Source: an uncultured Methylobacillus sp.
Lineage (GTDB): Bacteria; Pseudomonadota; Gammaproteobacteria; Burkholderiales; Methylophilaceae
Assembly: GCA_946478965.1 (NCBI GenBank)
Contig: CAMLDQ010000081.1
Span: 1-8,689, forward strand
Direction: 5' to 3'
Length of the DNA stretch: 8,689 nucleotides
Positions within the stretch are counted from its first letter, which is position 1. Every line of letters begins with the position of its first letter. Position numbers and translations under genes: made by a program. This document shows positions 1 to 6,257 of this stretch, in pieces. A model generated the notes under the pieces. The model was given only the letters and a program-made list of their open reading frames with translations. It had not been told where the DNA came from and did not search any database.

Positions 1-55
1 AACCCCGGTACTTACCGTGAAAGGGTAATGTCCTAGGCCTCTAGACGATGGGGAC
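1..55 (-). tRNA. tRNA-Glu(UUC), second copy, truncated by the window edge
   Basis: The reverse complement gives the first 55 nucleotides of a glutamate tRNA: acceptor 5' strand GTCCCC, D arm, anticodon arm with anticodon UUC (loop in CCCTTTCACGG), variable loop and the start of the T arm. The 3' end lies outside the window. All 55 bases are identical to nucleotides 1-55 of the complete copy at 179-254, so this is a tandem duplicate. It is the third gene of the leftward tRNA operon, 123 bp downstream of the previous tRNA. Confidence 0.95.
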
Positions 56-178
56 AGTGAGGCATTTTCGCCGGGATTGCTCCGCAGCGTTGGGAGGCAT
101 TATATATGCACCCCCGAGGTCTTAAAAGCGTGGCCAGGATTTCCGCAGCAGGAAACAACCGGCAGGTTTGACGCATTA
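56..178 (-). other. Spacer between the two tRNA-Glu genes, possible internal promoter
   Basis: These 123 bp hold no gene. On the minus strand there is a perfect TATAAT at 99-104, but only a poor -35 match at 17 bp spacing (TTTTAA, 122-127). A start near base 92 would give a leader of about 37 nt before the second tRNA-Glu. An 8-bp direct repeat GAGGCATT occurs at 59-66 and 94-101, and a short AACC/GGTT hairpin lies at 157-168. The spacer may simply be a processed part of the tRNA precursor; the internal promoter is a guess from the -10 box alone. Confidence 0.35.
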
Positions 179-254
179 TGGCGTCCCCACGGGGATTCGA
201 ACCCCGGTACTTACCGTGAAAGGGTAATGTCCTAGGCCTCTAGACGATGGGGAC
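179..254 (-). tRNA. tRNA-Glu(UUC)
   Basis: A complete 76-nt tRNA reads leftward from base 254 to base 179. The acceptor stem pairs GTCCCC with GGGGAC, the discriminator is G, and the CCA end is encoded at 181-179. The anticodon loop reads UUC flanked by U and A. The T arm carries GGTTCGAATCC. The sequence closely resembles enterobacterial tRNA-Glu. It lies 14 bp downstream of tRNA-Ala and is surely cotranscribed with it. Confidence 0.98.
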
Positions 255-268
255 CCGACCAGTCTTTT

Positions 269-344
<76 letters not shown>

Positions 345-395
345 GAAAAAGAAGCGGCATCTTAATGGCAGGCGGGGGGCTTGTCAACGGTTTTT
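345..395 (-). promoter_or_regulatory. Promoter of the tRNA-Ala/Glu operon
   Basis: On the minus strand a perfect -35 TTGACA (387-382) is followed after exactly 17 bp by TAAGAT (364-359), five of six matches to the -10 consensus. The discriminator after the -10 is GCCGC, GC-rich as in stable-RNA promoters under ppGpp/DksA (stringent) control. A run of five A residues (395-391) just upstream of the -35 could be a small UP element. The start should fall near base 352, leaving a very short leader before tRNA-Ala. Confidence 0.88.
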
Positions 396-428
396 GCTTG
401 GTACCCGCGAGAATTTCTCACCTGCGCA

Positions 429-971
429 TTATTGCTGGTGACGTGCCTGCAACCCGCGCCTGTGATAGCGAAACAGGGTGCGCGTCATCCATTCATCGAA
501 CTCCGCGTCCTGATCCAGGAACTTGGCCAGGCAGCGCCCATTTTCCGAGACAACGATGCGCGAATACAGGCGCAACGGTTGCGGCAAACGTGGGCTCAGA
601 TACAGTGTGATCGCGACGCATTGCCCCTGCGCAGGTTGCGGCGTGTTGCCATGCCATTCCACTTGCCGTGCACCGAGGACAATGGGAGTAATTGCCGGCA
701 TCGAAATATCGCGGGCAGCAAGTTGCGCCAGCATATTGAGGGCGATATCCAGCTTCGTTTCCAGGCGCTCCAGCGCCTTGGCGGCATGCGTATCGAGTTC
801 ATGGTCGCGTTCCGGCACGGAGGCTTCCAGTGCCGCCAGCGTGCGTAAGAGTGCGATATTGGAATGCCGCGAAGCAATCAGTGTGGCGAGTGTGGGCTGG
901 GGAACTTCTCCCCAGCTCAATGGCAGGCTGGCCTGATAAGTGATCCCCGGGGTTTCGTCGGCAACGCTCAT
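429..971 (-). CDS. Atypical PilZ-domain-like protein (possible cyclic-di-GMP receptor)
   Basis: This is a 180-residue soluble protein without signal peptide or membrane segment. Residues about 37-87 form a long helix with heptad-like Leu/Ala spacing (LLRTLAALEAS, then AAKALERLETKLDIALNMLA). A beta-rich C-terminal half follows (residues about 92-150, including ITLYLSPRLPQPLRL) and ends in a basic helix, EWMTRTLFRYHRR. This layout resembles atypical PilZ proteins that oligomerise through a heptad helix (the tPilZ type of Xanthomonas XCC6012). The classical c-di-GMP motifs RxxxR and D/NxSxxG are not visible, so ligand binding is an inference and may be lost. The start ATG overlaps the kinase stop as ATGA and has no good Shine-Dalgarno sequence, so translation probably depends on the upstream gene. 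No terminator hairpin with a T-run is visible after its TAA. Confidence 0.65.
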   Translation of the reverse strand: MSVADETPGITYQASLPLSWGEVPQPTLATLIASRHSNIALLRTLAALEASVPERDHELDTHAAKALERLETKLDIALNMLAQLAARDISMPAITPIVLGARQVEWHGNTPQPAQGQCVAITLYLSPRLPQPLRLYSRIVVSENGRCLAKFLDQDAEFDEWMTRTLFRYHRRGLQARHQQ

Positions 972-2248
972 GGTGTTGTCGAGTATAGCAACTTCTCGCC
1001 ACGCTGGGCCAGTCGCGCGGCGCCATAGGCCGCCTGCGTGTGAGGTGCGGCCTTTACCGGGACGCCCAGGGTGCTGGCGCGGATGGATTCCCAGGCGGTA
1101 TTGGCTGCGCCACCCCCGGCCGTGAGCACGGAATGCAGGGAAGTTGCGCCGAGCTGCTCCAGCAACCGGTAGCCTTGCGCCTCGATGCGGGCGAGGCTTT
1201 CCAGGAGCCCTTGCAGATAAAGCACATCATCGACAGGACGCGGTTCCAGCCTGGGTGGCAGTTGGGGATCGTTGACGGGGAAACGTTCGCCCAGCCCCGG
1301 CAACGGGTAGTATTCCAGGCCGGTGGCATGACCAGGGTCGATTCGTTCTGCAAGCGCGACCAGCCGCTGTTTGCCAAAGATGCTGTCAAGCACCCGCCCG
1401 CCGCAGTTGGAGGCCCCGCCGGCCAGCCATGCATTTCCGCAACGATGGCTGTAGACCCCGTATTCCGACGCTTCTACCCGATGCCGGCTCAGCAGCTTCA
1501 AAACCATGGTCGAACCGAGCGACGTGACGGCTTCGCCCGGCATGCTGGCGCCGCTGGCAAAGAAGGCCGCAATACTGTCCGTTGTCCCGTTTCTGACAAT
1601 GCATCCCGGCGGCAATCCGAACACGCGGGCGACATCCGGAAGAACAGGGCCAATGGCATGCCCGGGCTCGTGCACGACAGGTAGCAAGCGGGCAAACGGC
1701 TGTTTTGCAAGCCATTCCGGATAGCGCAGGTCGGCGACGTCATAACCAAGCTTGAGGCTGTTGTGGTAATCGCTGACGCCCGGAATGCCGTGCAGCCGGA
1801 ATGCCAGCCAATCGGCCTGATGCAGGAAGAAGCCTGCTCGGGTGATATCTGCCTGTTCAAGCAAGTGCAGCAGTTTTGCCAGACTGGACGTGGCACTGGC
1901 GGCCAGATGTCCATCCGGAATGAAGCCGGCGTCGGCAATCGGGCAGGCCCGGTTGTAGAGGAGCGCCGGCAGCAGCGGCTGCCCTGTCTCGTCGCATAGC
2001 AGCGAGGTTGCCGACGTACCGCAAATGGCGATGGCCTGTACATGCGACCTGGCATCGGCGGGCAGGCCTGACAACAGCTGCTCCAGTGCTGCGGACCATT
2101 CCTGCCAGGTATTGCTTTCAAACGGGATGGTCTGTTCGTGGCAAGAGAGGTCGCCGGCATCGATCAGGCAGGCACGGGCGCCGCTCGTGCCGAAATCCAG
2201 ACCGAGAAAAAGACCGCTGTCAGCCGCGCGTGTTGGACTGGTGCTCAA
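968..2248 (-). CDS. FGGY-family carbohydrate kinase, probably D-ribulose-kinase-like
   Basis: The protein has the two-lobed actin-fold kinase layout of the FGGY family and would use ATP to phosphorylate a sugar in the cytoplasm. Numbered from the TTG at 2248, it shows the N-terminal phosphate motif [10 protein letters not shown] (16-25), the probable catalytic-base region NGTTDS with Asp224, the GST turn in [11 protein letters not shown], and the adenosine motif TAGGGAAN (from 376) followed by an HTQAAYGAA helix. At about 426 residues it is shorter than glycerol or xylulose kinases (about 500), like the cyanobacterial/plant D-ribulose kinase group; substrate is inferred from overall resemblance only. 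The start is uncertain: an ATG at 2311 is in frame, but its 21 extra residues are read out of frame inside queF and look unlike the family. TTG 2248 still overlaps queF by 29 bp. Its TGA overlaps the next ATG. Confidence 0.85.
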   Translation of the reverse strand: MSTSPTRAADSGLFLGLDFGTSGARACLIDAGDLSCHEQTIPFESNTWQEWSAALEQLLSGLPADARSHVQAIAICGTSATSLLCDETGQPLLPALLYNRACPIADAGFIPDGHLAASATSSLAKLLHLLEQADITRAGFFLHQADWLAFRLHGIPGVSDYHNSLKLGYDVADLRYPEWLAKQPFARLLPVVHEPGHAIGPVLPDVARVFGLPPGCIVRNGTTDSIAAFFASGASMPGEAVTSLGSTMVLKLLSRHRVEASEYGVYSHRCGNAWLAGGASNCGGRVLDSIFGKQRLVALAERIDPGHATGLEYYPLPGLGERFPVNDPQLPPRLEPRPVDDVLYLQGLLESLARIEAQGYRLLEQLGATSLHSVLTAGGGAANTAWESIRASTLGVPVKAAPHTQAAYGAARLAQRGEKLLYSTTP

Positions 2249-2639
2249 ACTGGGTGAGGTCCACGCGCGGCGCCGGCTGCCAGCCGGGCATGCGGTGTTC
2301 GGCGACCACATTGGTGAAAATGCCGCCGCGTACGTAGAACTTGGCTGTCAGCCGCATGAAGCGCGGCTCTGTTGCGGCTACGAGGTCGCTCAGGATACTG
2401 TTGGTGACAGCTTCGTGAAAAGCACCTTCGTTGCGGAACGACCAGATATAGAGCTTGAGGCTTTTGAGTTCCACGCATTTCCGGTTCGGGATGTAATCCA
2501 GATACAGGGTCGCAAAATCGGGTTGGCCGGTCTTGGGGCACAGGCAGGTAAACTCGGGAATTTCCATGTGGATATGGAAATCGCGCTCAGGCTGAGGGTT
2601 TTCAAAGGTTTCCAGGGTTTTGCTGGGTTGACTAGACAT
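2220..2639 (-). CDS. queF: NADPH-dependent 7-cyano-7-deazaguanine reductase QueF
   Basis: QueF reduces the nitrile of preQ0 to the aminomethyl of preQ1, a late step before insertion of queuosine into position 34 of tRNAs for Asn, Asp, His and Tyr. The 139-residue product is of the short, unimodal (B. subtilis-like) type. The nucleophile is Cys34 in [11 protein letters not shown], with the proton donor Asp41 seven residues on, as in Cys55/Asp62 of B. subtilis. The QueF motif ELKSLKLY is at 57-64, followed by FRNEGAFHE, and FYVRGGI lies near the C-terminus. The ATG has a good ribosome site, GGGA, six bases upstream. It is first in the leftward operon, and its end overlaps the kinase reading frame. 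No preQ1 riboswitch fits in the leader of about 20 nt. Confidence 0.97.
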   Translation of the reverse strand: MSSQPSKTLETFENPQPERDFHIHMEIPEFTCLCPKTGQPDFATLYLDYIPNRKCVELKSLKLYIWSFRNEGAFHEAVTNSILSDLVAATEPRFMRLTAKFYVRGGIFTNVVAEHRMPGWQPAPRVDLTQFEHQSNTRG

Positions 2640-2656
2640 GATGCGTCCCGTATAAA
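2628..2656 (+). promoter_or_regulatory. Predicted smc promoter
   Basis: On the plus strand TTGACT (2628-2633) lies exactly 17 bp from TATAAA (2651-2656), each five of six matches to consensus. The start would be near 2663, giving a leader of about 34 nt before the smc TTG. The -35 box sits inside the first codons of queF, so this promoter and the queF promoter overlap and point toward each other. Confidence 0.7.
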
Positions 2657-2666
2657 TCGACAGCTA

Positions 2667-2696
2667 ATTATACAGCCCAGAAGAAGCGCCGCCCAA
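2667..2696 (-). promoter_or_regulatory. Predicted queF operon promoter
   Basis: On the minus strand TTGGGC (2696-2691) is followed after 18 bp by a perfect TATAAT (2672-2667). Transcription should start near 2660, about 20 nt before the queF ATG. The -10 is perfect; the -35 matches consensus only in its first three bases. The element ends exactly at the smc start codon and faces the smc promoter. Confidence 0.65.
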
Positions 2697-5600
2697 TTGC
2701 GCCTGACCCACCTCAAGCTCGCCGGCTTCAAGTCGTTCGTCGACCCGACTACGCTGCATATCCACGGCCAGCGTGTCGGTGTGGTCGGCCCCAACGGCTG
2801 CGGCAAGTCCAATGTGATGGAATCCATCCGCTGGGTACTGGGCGAATCCTCCGCCCGCGAAATGCGCGGCGAATCCATGCAGGACGTCATCTTCAACGGC
2901 TCTGGAAATCGCAAGCCGGTATCGCGCGCCAGTGTCGAACTGCTGTTCGATAATTCTCTCGGCGGCGCATCCGGGGAATGGGCGCAATATGCCGAAATCT
3001 CGGTCAAGCGCGTACTGCACCGGGATAGCGGCTCCGCCTATTACATCAACAATACGCAGGTGCGGCGGCGCGATGTTGCCGACCTCTTTCTCGGTACCGG
3101 GCTGGGCGGCCGTGCCTATGCGATCATCGGCCAGAACACCATCTCCCGCATCGTCGAGGCCAAACCGGAAGAATTGCGCGTATTCCTGGAGGAGGCCGCC
3201 GGCATCTCCAAATACAAGGAACGTCGGCGCGAAACCGAGCTACGCCTGCGTGACACCCGTGAGAACCTGACGCGTGTGGAAGACGTGCGCGGCGAACTGG
3301 AAAAGCAAATCACCCGTCTCGCCGCGCAAGCTCTGGTTGCGCAGGAGTATCACCAGTTGCGGCAGCAGCAGATCCATGCGCAAGGGCGTTTCTGGCTGCT
3401 GAAGAAGCGCGATGCCGCGCAGGCCTGGGAGCGCTCTCGCCGCCAGGTGGAACGGTTGGCCATTGAACTGGAAGCACAGGCGGCGCAGTTGCGCAAAATC
3501 GAAAGCGAGCTGGAACTCCTGAGGCAGGCGCACCAGGCAGCCGGCGATGCGGTGCAGCTGGCGCAAGGCCGTTATTACGAGGCGAACGCGCAAGTCTCGG
3601 CGCTGGAACAGCAACTGCGCCACCTCCAGGAAACGCGCGAGCGATTATTGGCGCAATTGGCGCAACTGGATACCGATCGCGACAAGGCGTCAGCACAGCG
3701 CGAGCAATACGGGCAGCAGTTGGCCGACCAGCATGTGCAGTTTCAGCAGGCGCAATCGCACACGCAAAATACGCTGCAGGAGCTAGCCGTGGCGCGTGCC
3801 GCACTGCCGAAGGCCGAGCAGGATGGGCGTGATGCGCAGGCCGCATTCAGCCAGATCCAGACAGCCATTCTCCAATCGGAGCAAAAAATCCAGCTTGAGC
3901 GCACGCATCTCGAGCATGCGCGCCGGACGCTGGGCGAAATCCAGCAAAGACGCCAGCGCCTTGCCGAAGAAGAGGCGCGCCTGACCATACCGGACTCCGG
4001 GAGTCTGCAAGGCCGGGAAGCCGAATGTGCGGAACTGCAGACGCAATTGAGCGAACTCGACTTGGCTCTGGTACAGGCGGCCGAAACCGAGCATTCCCTG
4101 GCTGCGCAGAGCAGGGCTTTGCAAAACGATACGCAGCAGCAGGCCCGCCGTATTGCCGAAATCGAGGCGCAACTCGCCGCTTTGGAGAAACTGCAAACGG
4201 CGCTCGGGCACGAAGGCAAGTTGGATGCATGGATGGCGCAGGCTGGAATCGATAGAAACCAGCGGCTATGGCAGTTTCTTGAAGTGGAGCCCGGCTATGA
4301 AACCGTACTGGAAGGCCTGCTCGGTAACCGCCTGAATGCCGTTTCAGGTATGCCGTCTCGAGACGGCCGCCCGCCATCGGCGCTGGTGCTGTTTCAGGAC
4401 GGCACATCGGAATCGCCACACGCAGAACATCCGGCGGGCTGGCAACCTGTAAGTCGCTGCATTCGGCATGCCGATGCCCGTATCAAGGCGGCGCTGGGCG
4501 AATGGCTGGCGCAGGCATGGCTGCCCCCCGAGGGCGTCGATCTCGATGGACTGCAAAAACGACTGCGTTCCGGCGAATGCCTGGTCACGAAAGAAGGCGA
4601 TGTCTATACGCGACACAGTGTCTCCTGGTATGCGCCGCAGTCGGGCTTGCATGGCGTTCTGGAGCGGCAGCGCGAACTTGCCCAATTAATTGAAATACTG
4701 CCATCGCTCAGGGCCGATTTGCGAAAGCAAGAAGAAGCCGCCCGGGCAGCGGAACTTGAGTTGCATGCCTTGCGCAAGCGCAGTGCGGAAATGCAGCAAA
4801 GCCAGCGCCAGAAAACCGCCAGCCTGCATGCAGTGCGGCTCGATATCCAACGATTGCAGCAACAGCAACAGCATGTGCAGGACCGCCGGCAGCAACTGAT
4901 GAACGAGGGCGAACGTCTGGCGCAGCAGAAAGCCGAGCTCGATACCAGGCTGAGTGCGCATGAGCACGAGATCGCACAGTTTGAATCCGCAACAAGCGGT
5001 CTGCGCTTGCAACGCGAGCAAGCCGGGCAGGCGCAGCAAGAAGCGGAGGCTGCACTAAGGCGCGCCCGCGAGCACCTGATGGAGTCGGAGCGGGCTGCAC
5101 AGCAATGCAGCTTCAACGATAAACTAATATCAAACAATATCAATGAGCTGGAAGGTAAAATTAAGGTTTCGGACGAGGCTCTTCTATCCGCCTCCGCACG
5201 CAGGGCGGCAATTGAAAGTCAACTGGCCGAAACGGTGTCGGACAACCTGAAAAAGTCGCTTGAGCAGGCCCTGGAATTTCGTCGCCAGGGAGAGGAGGGC
5301 TTGGCGGCTAGGCGCAACGATTTGGCCGGAGTGGAGGCCAAACTGCAGGACGCGGAACGCACCCGTCTTCACACCGAGCAGCAACTGCACCCGCTACGCG
5401 ACAAGCTCGAGCAAAGCCGCTTGCAGGAGCAGCAAGCCCGCCTTCATTTCGAAGGATGCTCCGCGCAACTGGCTGCCATGGAACTCGACGAGGCCATGCT
5501 CGAAGAGGGGCTGGGCAAGGGCGCGAAGAGCGATGAGCTCGAGCGCGAGGCAAAACGCCTGGAAGAACAGATCGAAATGCTGGGGGCGGTGAATCTTGCC

Positions 5601-6203
5601 GCCATCCAGGAACTGGAAAGCGAGCGCGAGCGTAAAACCTATCTGGATAGCCAGGCACTGGATCTTGAACAAGCGGTTACAACGCTGGAAGAAGCCATCC
5701 GCCGCATCGACCGGGAAACCCGCAGCCGCCTGCAGCAGACCTACGACGAAGCCAACCGACATTTCGGCGAGCTGTTCATGACGTTGTTTTCGGGCGGCCA
5801 GGCACAGCTGCAGCTGCTGGGCGACGAAATTCTCGACACCGGCATCCAGGTTTTCGCGCAACCGCCCGGCAAGAAGAACAGTAGCATCCATCTGCTTTCC
5901 GGCGGAGAAAAAGCCCTGACGGCGCTGGCGCTGGTATTCGCGCTGTTCCGGCTCAATCCGGCGCCGTTCTGCCTGATGGACGAAGTTGATGCACCGCTGG
6001 ACGACAGCAACACCGAGCGCTTTTGTGCGCTGGTGCGCAAAATGTCGGAGCGCACGCAGTTCATGTTCGTCAGCCACAACAAGATCACCATGGAAATGGC
6101 GCAGCAGCTGATCGGCGTCACCATGCAGGAATCGGGCGTTTCACGCATCGTCGAAGTGGACATGGAAGCCGCCATGCGCATGCAAACGGAAGTGTCGGTG
6201 TAA
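2697..6203 (+). CDS. smc: Chromosome partition / condensin ATPase Smc
   Basis: Smc is the core of bacterial condensin; with ScpA and ScpB (not in this window) it folds and segregates the chromosome. The TTG start gives 1168 residues, normal for the family, and the product opens with the standard RLTHLKLAGFKSFVDPT. Walker A GPNGCGKSN is at 31-39. A long coiled coil (about 165-500) leads to the hinge (about 500-650), and a second coil returns to the C-terminal head (about 1010-1168). That head has the signature LSGGEK (1067-1072), Walker B PFCLMDE (1090-1096) and the D-loop DAPLDDS. The same frame stays open upstream to 2025, but that part is antisense to queF and the kinase and is not Smc-like. 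The ribosome site is weak (AGAAG, about 11 bp upstream). An AT-rich patch with rare codons lies at 5111-5170. Confidence 0.97.
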   Translation: MRLTHLKLAGFKSFVDPTTLHIHGQRVGVVGPNGCGKSNVMESIRWVLGESSAREMRGESMQDVIFNGSGNRKPVSRASVELLFDNSLGGASGEWAQYAEISVKRVLHRDSGSAYYINNTQVRRRDVADLFLGTGLGGRAYAIIGQNTISRIVEAKPEELRVFLEEAAGISKYKERRRETELRLRDTRENLTRVEDVRGELEKQITRLAAQALVAQEYHQLRQQQIHAQGRFWLLKKRDAAQAWERSRRQVERLAIELEAQAAQLRKIESELELLRQAHQAAGDAVQLAQGRYYEANAQVSALEQQLRHLQETRERLLAQLAQLDTDRDKASAQREQYGQQLADQHVQFQQAQSHTQNTLQELAVARAALPKAEQDGRDAQAAFSQIQTAILQSEQKIQLERTHLEHARRTLGEIQQRRQRLAEEEARLTIPDSGSLQGREAECAELQTQLSELDLALVQAAETEHSLAAQSRALQNDTQQQARRIAEIEAQLAALEKLQTALGHEGKLDAWMAQAGIDRNQRLWQFLEVEPGYETVLEGLLGNRLNAVSGMPSRDGRPPSALVLFQDGTSESPHAEHPAGWQPVSRCIRHADARIKAALGEWLAQAWLPPEGVDLDGLQKRLRSGECLVTKEGDVYTRHSVSWYAPQSGLHGVLERQRELAQLIEILPSLRADLRKQEEAARAAELELHALRKRSAEMQQSQRQKTASLHAVRLDIQRLQQQQQHVQDRRQQLMNEGERLAQQKAELDTRLSAHEHEIAQFESATSGLRLQREQAGQAQQEAEAALRRAREHLMESERAAQQCSFNDKLISNNINELEGKIKVSDEALLSASARRAAIESQLAETVSDNLKKSLEQALEFRRQGEEGLAARRNDLAGVEAKLQDAERTRLHTEQQLHPLRDKLEQSRLQEQQARLHFEGCSAQLAAMELDEAMLEEGLGKGAKSDELEREAKRLEEQIEMLGAVNLAAIQELESERERKTYLDSQALDLEQAVTTLEEAIRRIDRETRSRLQQTYDEANRHFGELFMTLFSGGQAQLQLLGDEILDTGIQVFAQPPGKKNSSIHLLSGGEKALTALALVFALFRLNPAPFCLMDEVDAPLDDSNTERFCALVRKMSERTQFMFVSHNKITMEMAQQLIGVTMQESGVSRIVEVDMEAAMRMQTEVSV

Positions 6204-6220
6204 GGCGGGGCGGCGTGACG

Positions 6221-6226
6221 TATAAT
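6221..6226 (+). promoter_or_regulatory. Possible internal -10 box upstream of zipA
   Basis: A perfect TATAAT lies in the 54-bp gap between smc and zipA, 31 bp before the zipA ATG. No convincing -35 box is found at 16-18 bp upstream and there is no extended TG motif, so this is at best a weak secondary promoter. zipA otherwise can be read through from smc, since no terminator is visible between them. Confidence 0.35.
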
Positions 6227-6257
6227 CTGGCCAAAATGCATACAGGAACTCGATAGC

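Noticed and set aside
179..254. tRNA gene as an integration site for a mobile element
   Set aside because: No integrase and no partial 3' tRNA repeat suggesting an att site; the repeated sequence is a second tRNA copy carrying the 5' part.
404..420. Inverted repeat GAGAA-T-TTCTC after the PilZ-like gene as a terminator
   Set aside because: The repeat has a 1-nt centre, too tight to fold as a hairpin, and no T-run follows on the minus strand.
381..848. Plus-strand open frames opposite the PilZ-like gene
   Set aside because: They run antisense to a better-supported minus-strand gene that is coupled to its neighbour; their translations are arginine/cysteine-rich shadow sequence.
2640..2666. 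preQ1 riboswitch ahead of queF
   Set aside because: With the predicted start near 2660 the leader is about 20 nt, too short for any known preQ1 aptamer, and no such motif is visible in the 57-bp gap.
2025..2696. N-terminal extension of smc by 224 codons in an open frame
   Set aside because: The extension is antisense to queF and the kinase, has no Smc similarity, and the family N-terminus begins exactly at TTG 2697. It is an open frame caused by GC-rich codon bias.
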